This document shows, one piece after another, positions 5,707 to 6,549 of a DNA stretch of 6,549 bases. The translations under genes were made by a program, and so were the position numbers. Source of the DNA: Quisquiliibacterium sp. (GTDB taxonomy: Bacteria; Pseudomonadota; Gammaproteobacteria; Burkholderiales; Burkholderiaceae_E); the NCBI GenBank assembly GCA_023257915.1, contig JALRBB010000166.1:1-6549 (forward strand), in the 5' to 3' direction. The notes beneath the pieces are model-generated. The model made no database searches and had not been told where the DNA came from. It saw only the letters and a program-made list of their open reading frames with translations. Position 1 is the stretch's first letter; each line of letters begins with the position of its first letter.

Positions 5707-6549
5707 ATGAACACTCCGACACAGCAGCAACTGATCGATCAGTTCCTTCCGACTGACTGGCGCGAAGCGGTGCTGGTCGGCCGGGCGTGGATTCCGGGCC
5801 CGCAGGCGGGACCCGCAACCATTGCGGTACGCGCCGACGGCAAGATAGTCGACCTGAGCACCATGGCCTCGACGATCAGCGGCCTGCTTGAGCGCGACGA
5901 CCGTCTTGCGCTGGCGCGCGCGCAAGGCCCCGTCATCGGCGAGTTGGAGCCACTGCTCGCTGCCAGCCTGGCGCACGCCGGACAGCGGCTCGAGGATGCG
6001 CGCACACCGGTGTTACTCGCCCCGTGTGATCTGCAACCGGTCAAGGCAAGCGGCGTGACCTTCGTCTCGAGCCTTCTCGAGCGTGTCATCGAGGAACAGG
6101 CCCGCGGCGATGCGAGTCGCGCAGAGGAAATCCGTACACGTGTCACCGAAATCCTGGGGGGTGACCTGGCCTCGGTTCGCCCTGGGTCGGAACAAGCAGC
6201 CAGCATCAAAAAACTGCTGCTCGAGCAGGGCGCCTGGTCGCAGTACCTGGAAGTGGGCATCGGTCCGGACGCTGAGATCTTCACCAAGTGCGCGCCGCTG
6301 GCAGCGGTCGGTTTCGGTGCCGCAGTCGGCCTGCATCCGGCCTCGACCTGGAACAATCCGGAACCCGAGGTGGTCCTGGCGGTCACATCGGCCGGCCAAG
6401 TCGTCGGCGCCTCGCTCGGCAACGACGTGAATCTGCGTGACTTCGAGGGCCGCAGTGCGCTGCTGCTGGGCAAGGCCAAGGACAACAACGCATCCACGGC
6501 CATCGGCCCCTTCATCCGCCTGGTTGACGCCAGCTACGGTCTGGACGAT
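5707..6549 (+). CDS. fumarylacetoacetate hydrolase-family protein (partial, C-terminus outside window)
   Basis: The gene runs 281 codons to the window edge without a stop; relatives of this type that I recall are near 390 residues, so about 100 C-terminal residues are probably missing. The N-terminal part (1-150) is a variable lead-in. The FAH catalytic fold starts near 180, with NPEPEVVL (217-224) giving the ExE metal pair Glu219 and Glu221, and GNDVNLRDFEGRS (238-250) giving the third acidic ligand Asp240, as expected for a divalent-metal FAH enzyme. KAKDNNASTAIGPFIRL (256-272) is typical of the branch related to 2-keto-3-deoxy sugar-acid dehydratases; acylpyruvate hydrolase activity is the main alternative. 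It is cytoplasmic and follows the transporter gene after 51 bases, presumably on the same message. The ribosome binding site is weak (GAGA at 5694-5697); a GTG at 5704, in frame and adjacent, is an alternative start. Family is clear, reaction is inferred. Confidence 0.92.
   Translation, partial: MNTPTQQQLIDQFLPTDWREAVLVGRAWIPGPQAGPATIAVRADGKIVDLSTMASTISGLLERDDRLALARAQGPVIGELEPLLAASLAHAGQRLEDARTPVLLAPCDLQPVKASGVTFVSSLLERVIEEQARGDASRAEEIRTRVTEILGGDLASVRPGSEQAASIKKLLLEQGAWSQYLEVGIGPDAEIFTKCAPLAAVGFGAAVGLHPASTWNNPEPEVVLAVTSAGQVVGASLGNDVNLRDFEGRSALLLGKAKDNNASTAIGPFIRLVDASYGLDD

Noticed and set aside
5739..6515. 258-codon minus-strand open frame opposite the FAH-family gene
   Set aside because: It is Ser/Arg/Pro-rich with no domain, and the plus strand has conserved metal-ligand motifs in the same place.

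Overview
The window is GC-rich, gene-dense bacterial DNA. Its gene families, ribosome binding sites and strong GC preference at third codon positions suggest a proteobacterium, most plausibly a Burkholderiales-like betaproteobacterium. That placement is inferred from gene style, not from a marker gene. It looks like one small-molecule catabolism locus. I see no rRNA, tRNA, CRISPR array, insertion sequence or prophage gene.

Layout. On the minus strand, from the left edge, lie the N-terminal 215 codons of a 3-hydroxyisobutyrate dehydrogenase-family (beta-hydroxyacid dehydrogenase) reductase (1-646, cut by the window edge) and then an IclR-family regulator (853-1653). The 206 bases between them hold three inverted repeats, one of which looks like a terminator facing the plus direction. 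A 273-base divergent control region (1654-1926) separates the regulator from a plus-strand series: a CaiB/BaiF family III CoA-transferase (1927-3174), an SMP-30/gluconolactonase-family lactonase (3259-4182), an MFS transporter resembling the oxalate/formate antiporter and monocarboxylate group (4273-5655), and a fumarylacetoacetate hydrolase-family enzyme (5707 to the right edge, C-terminus missing). The plus-strand gaps are 84, 90 and 51 bases. The 90-base gap contains a possible weak terminator, so transporter expression may be partly uncoupled from the two genes before it.

How the genes may work together (inference). The transporter would import an organic or sugar acid, the lactonase would open a lactone ring, the FAH-family enzyme would cleave or dehydrate a 2-keto acid, the reductase would handle a hydroxy acid or semialdehyde, and the CoA-transferase would activate an acid by moving CoA. 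IclR proteins commonly control divergent neighbouring catabolic genes in response to a pathway metabolite, and the shared control region fits that. Lactonase, FAH-family enzyme and beta-hydroxyacid dehydrogenase together recall non-phosphorylating sugar-acid routes. The CoA-transferase is not part of those routes, so the substrate cannot be read from this sequence.

The points most worth a second look are a single-base-centred palindrome and other repeats in the divergent control region, the weak translation start of the transporter with a better-placed but out-of-frame start just upstream, the terminator-like hairpins, and the mixed enzyme set itself.
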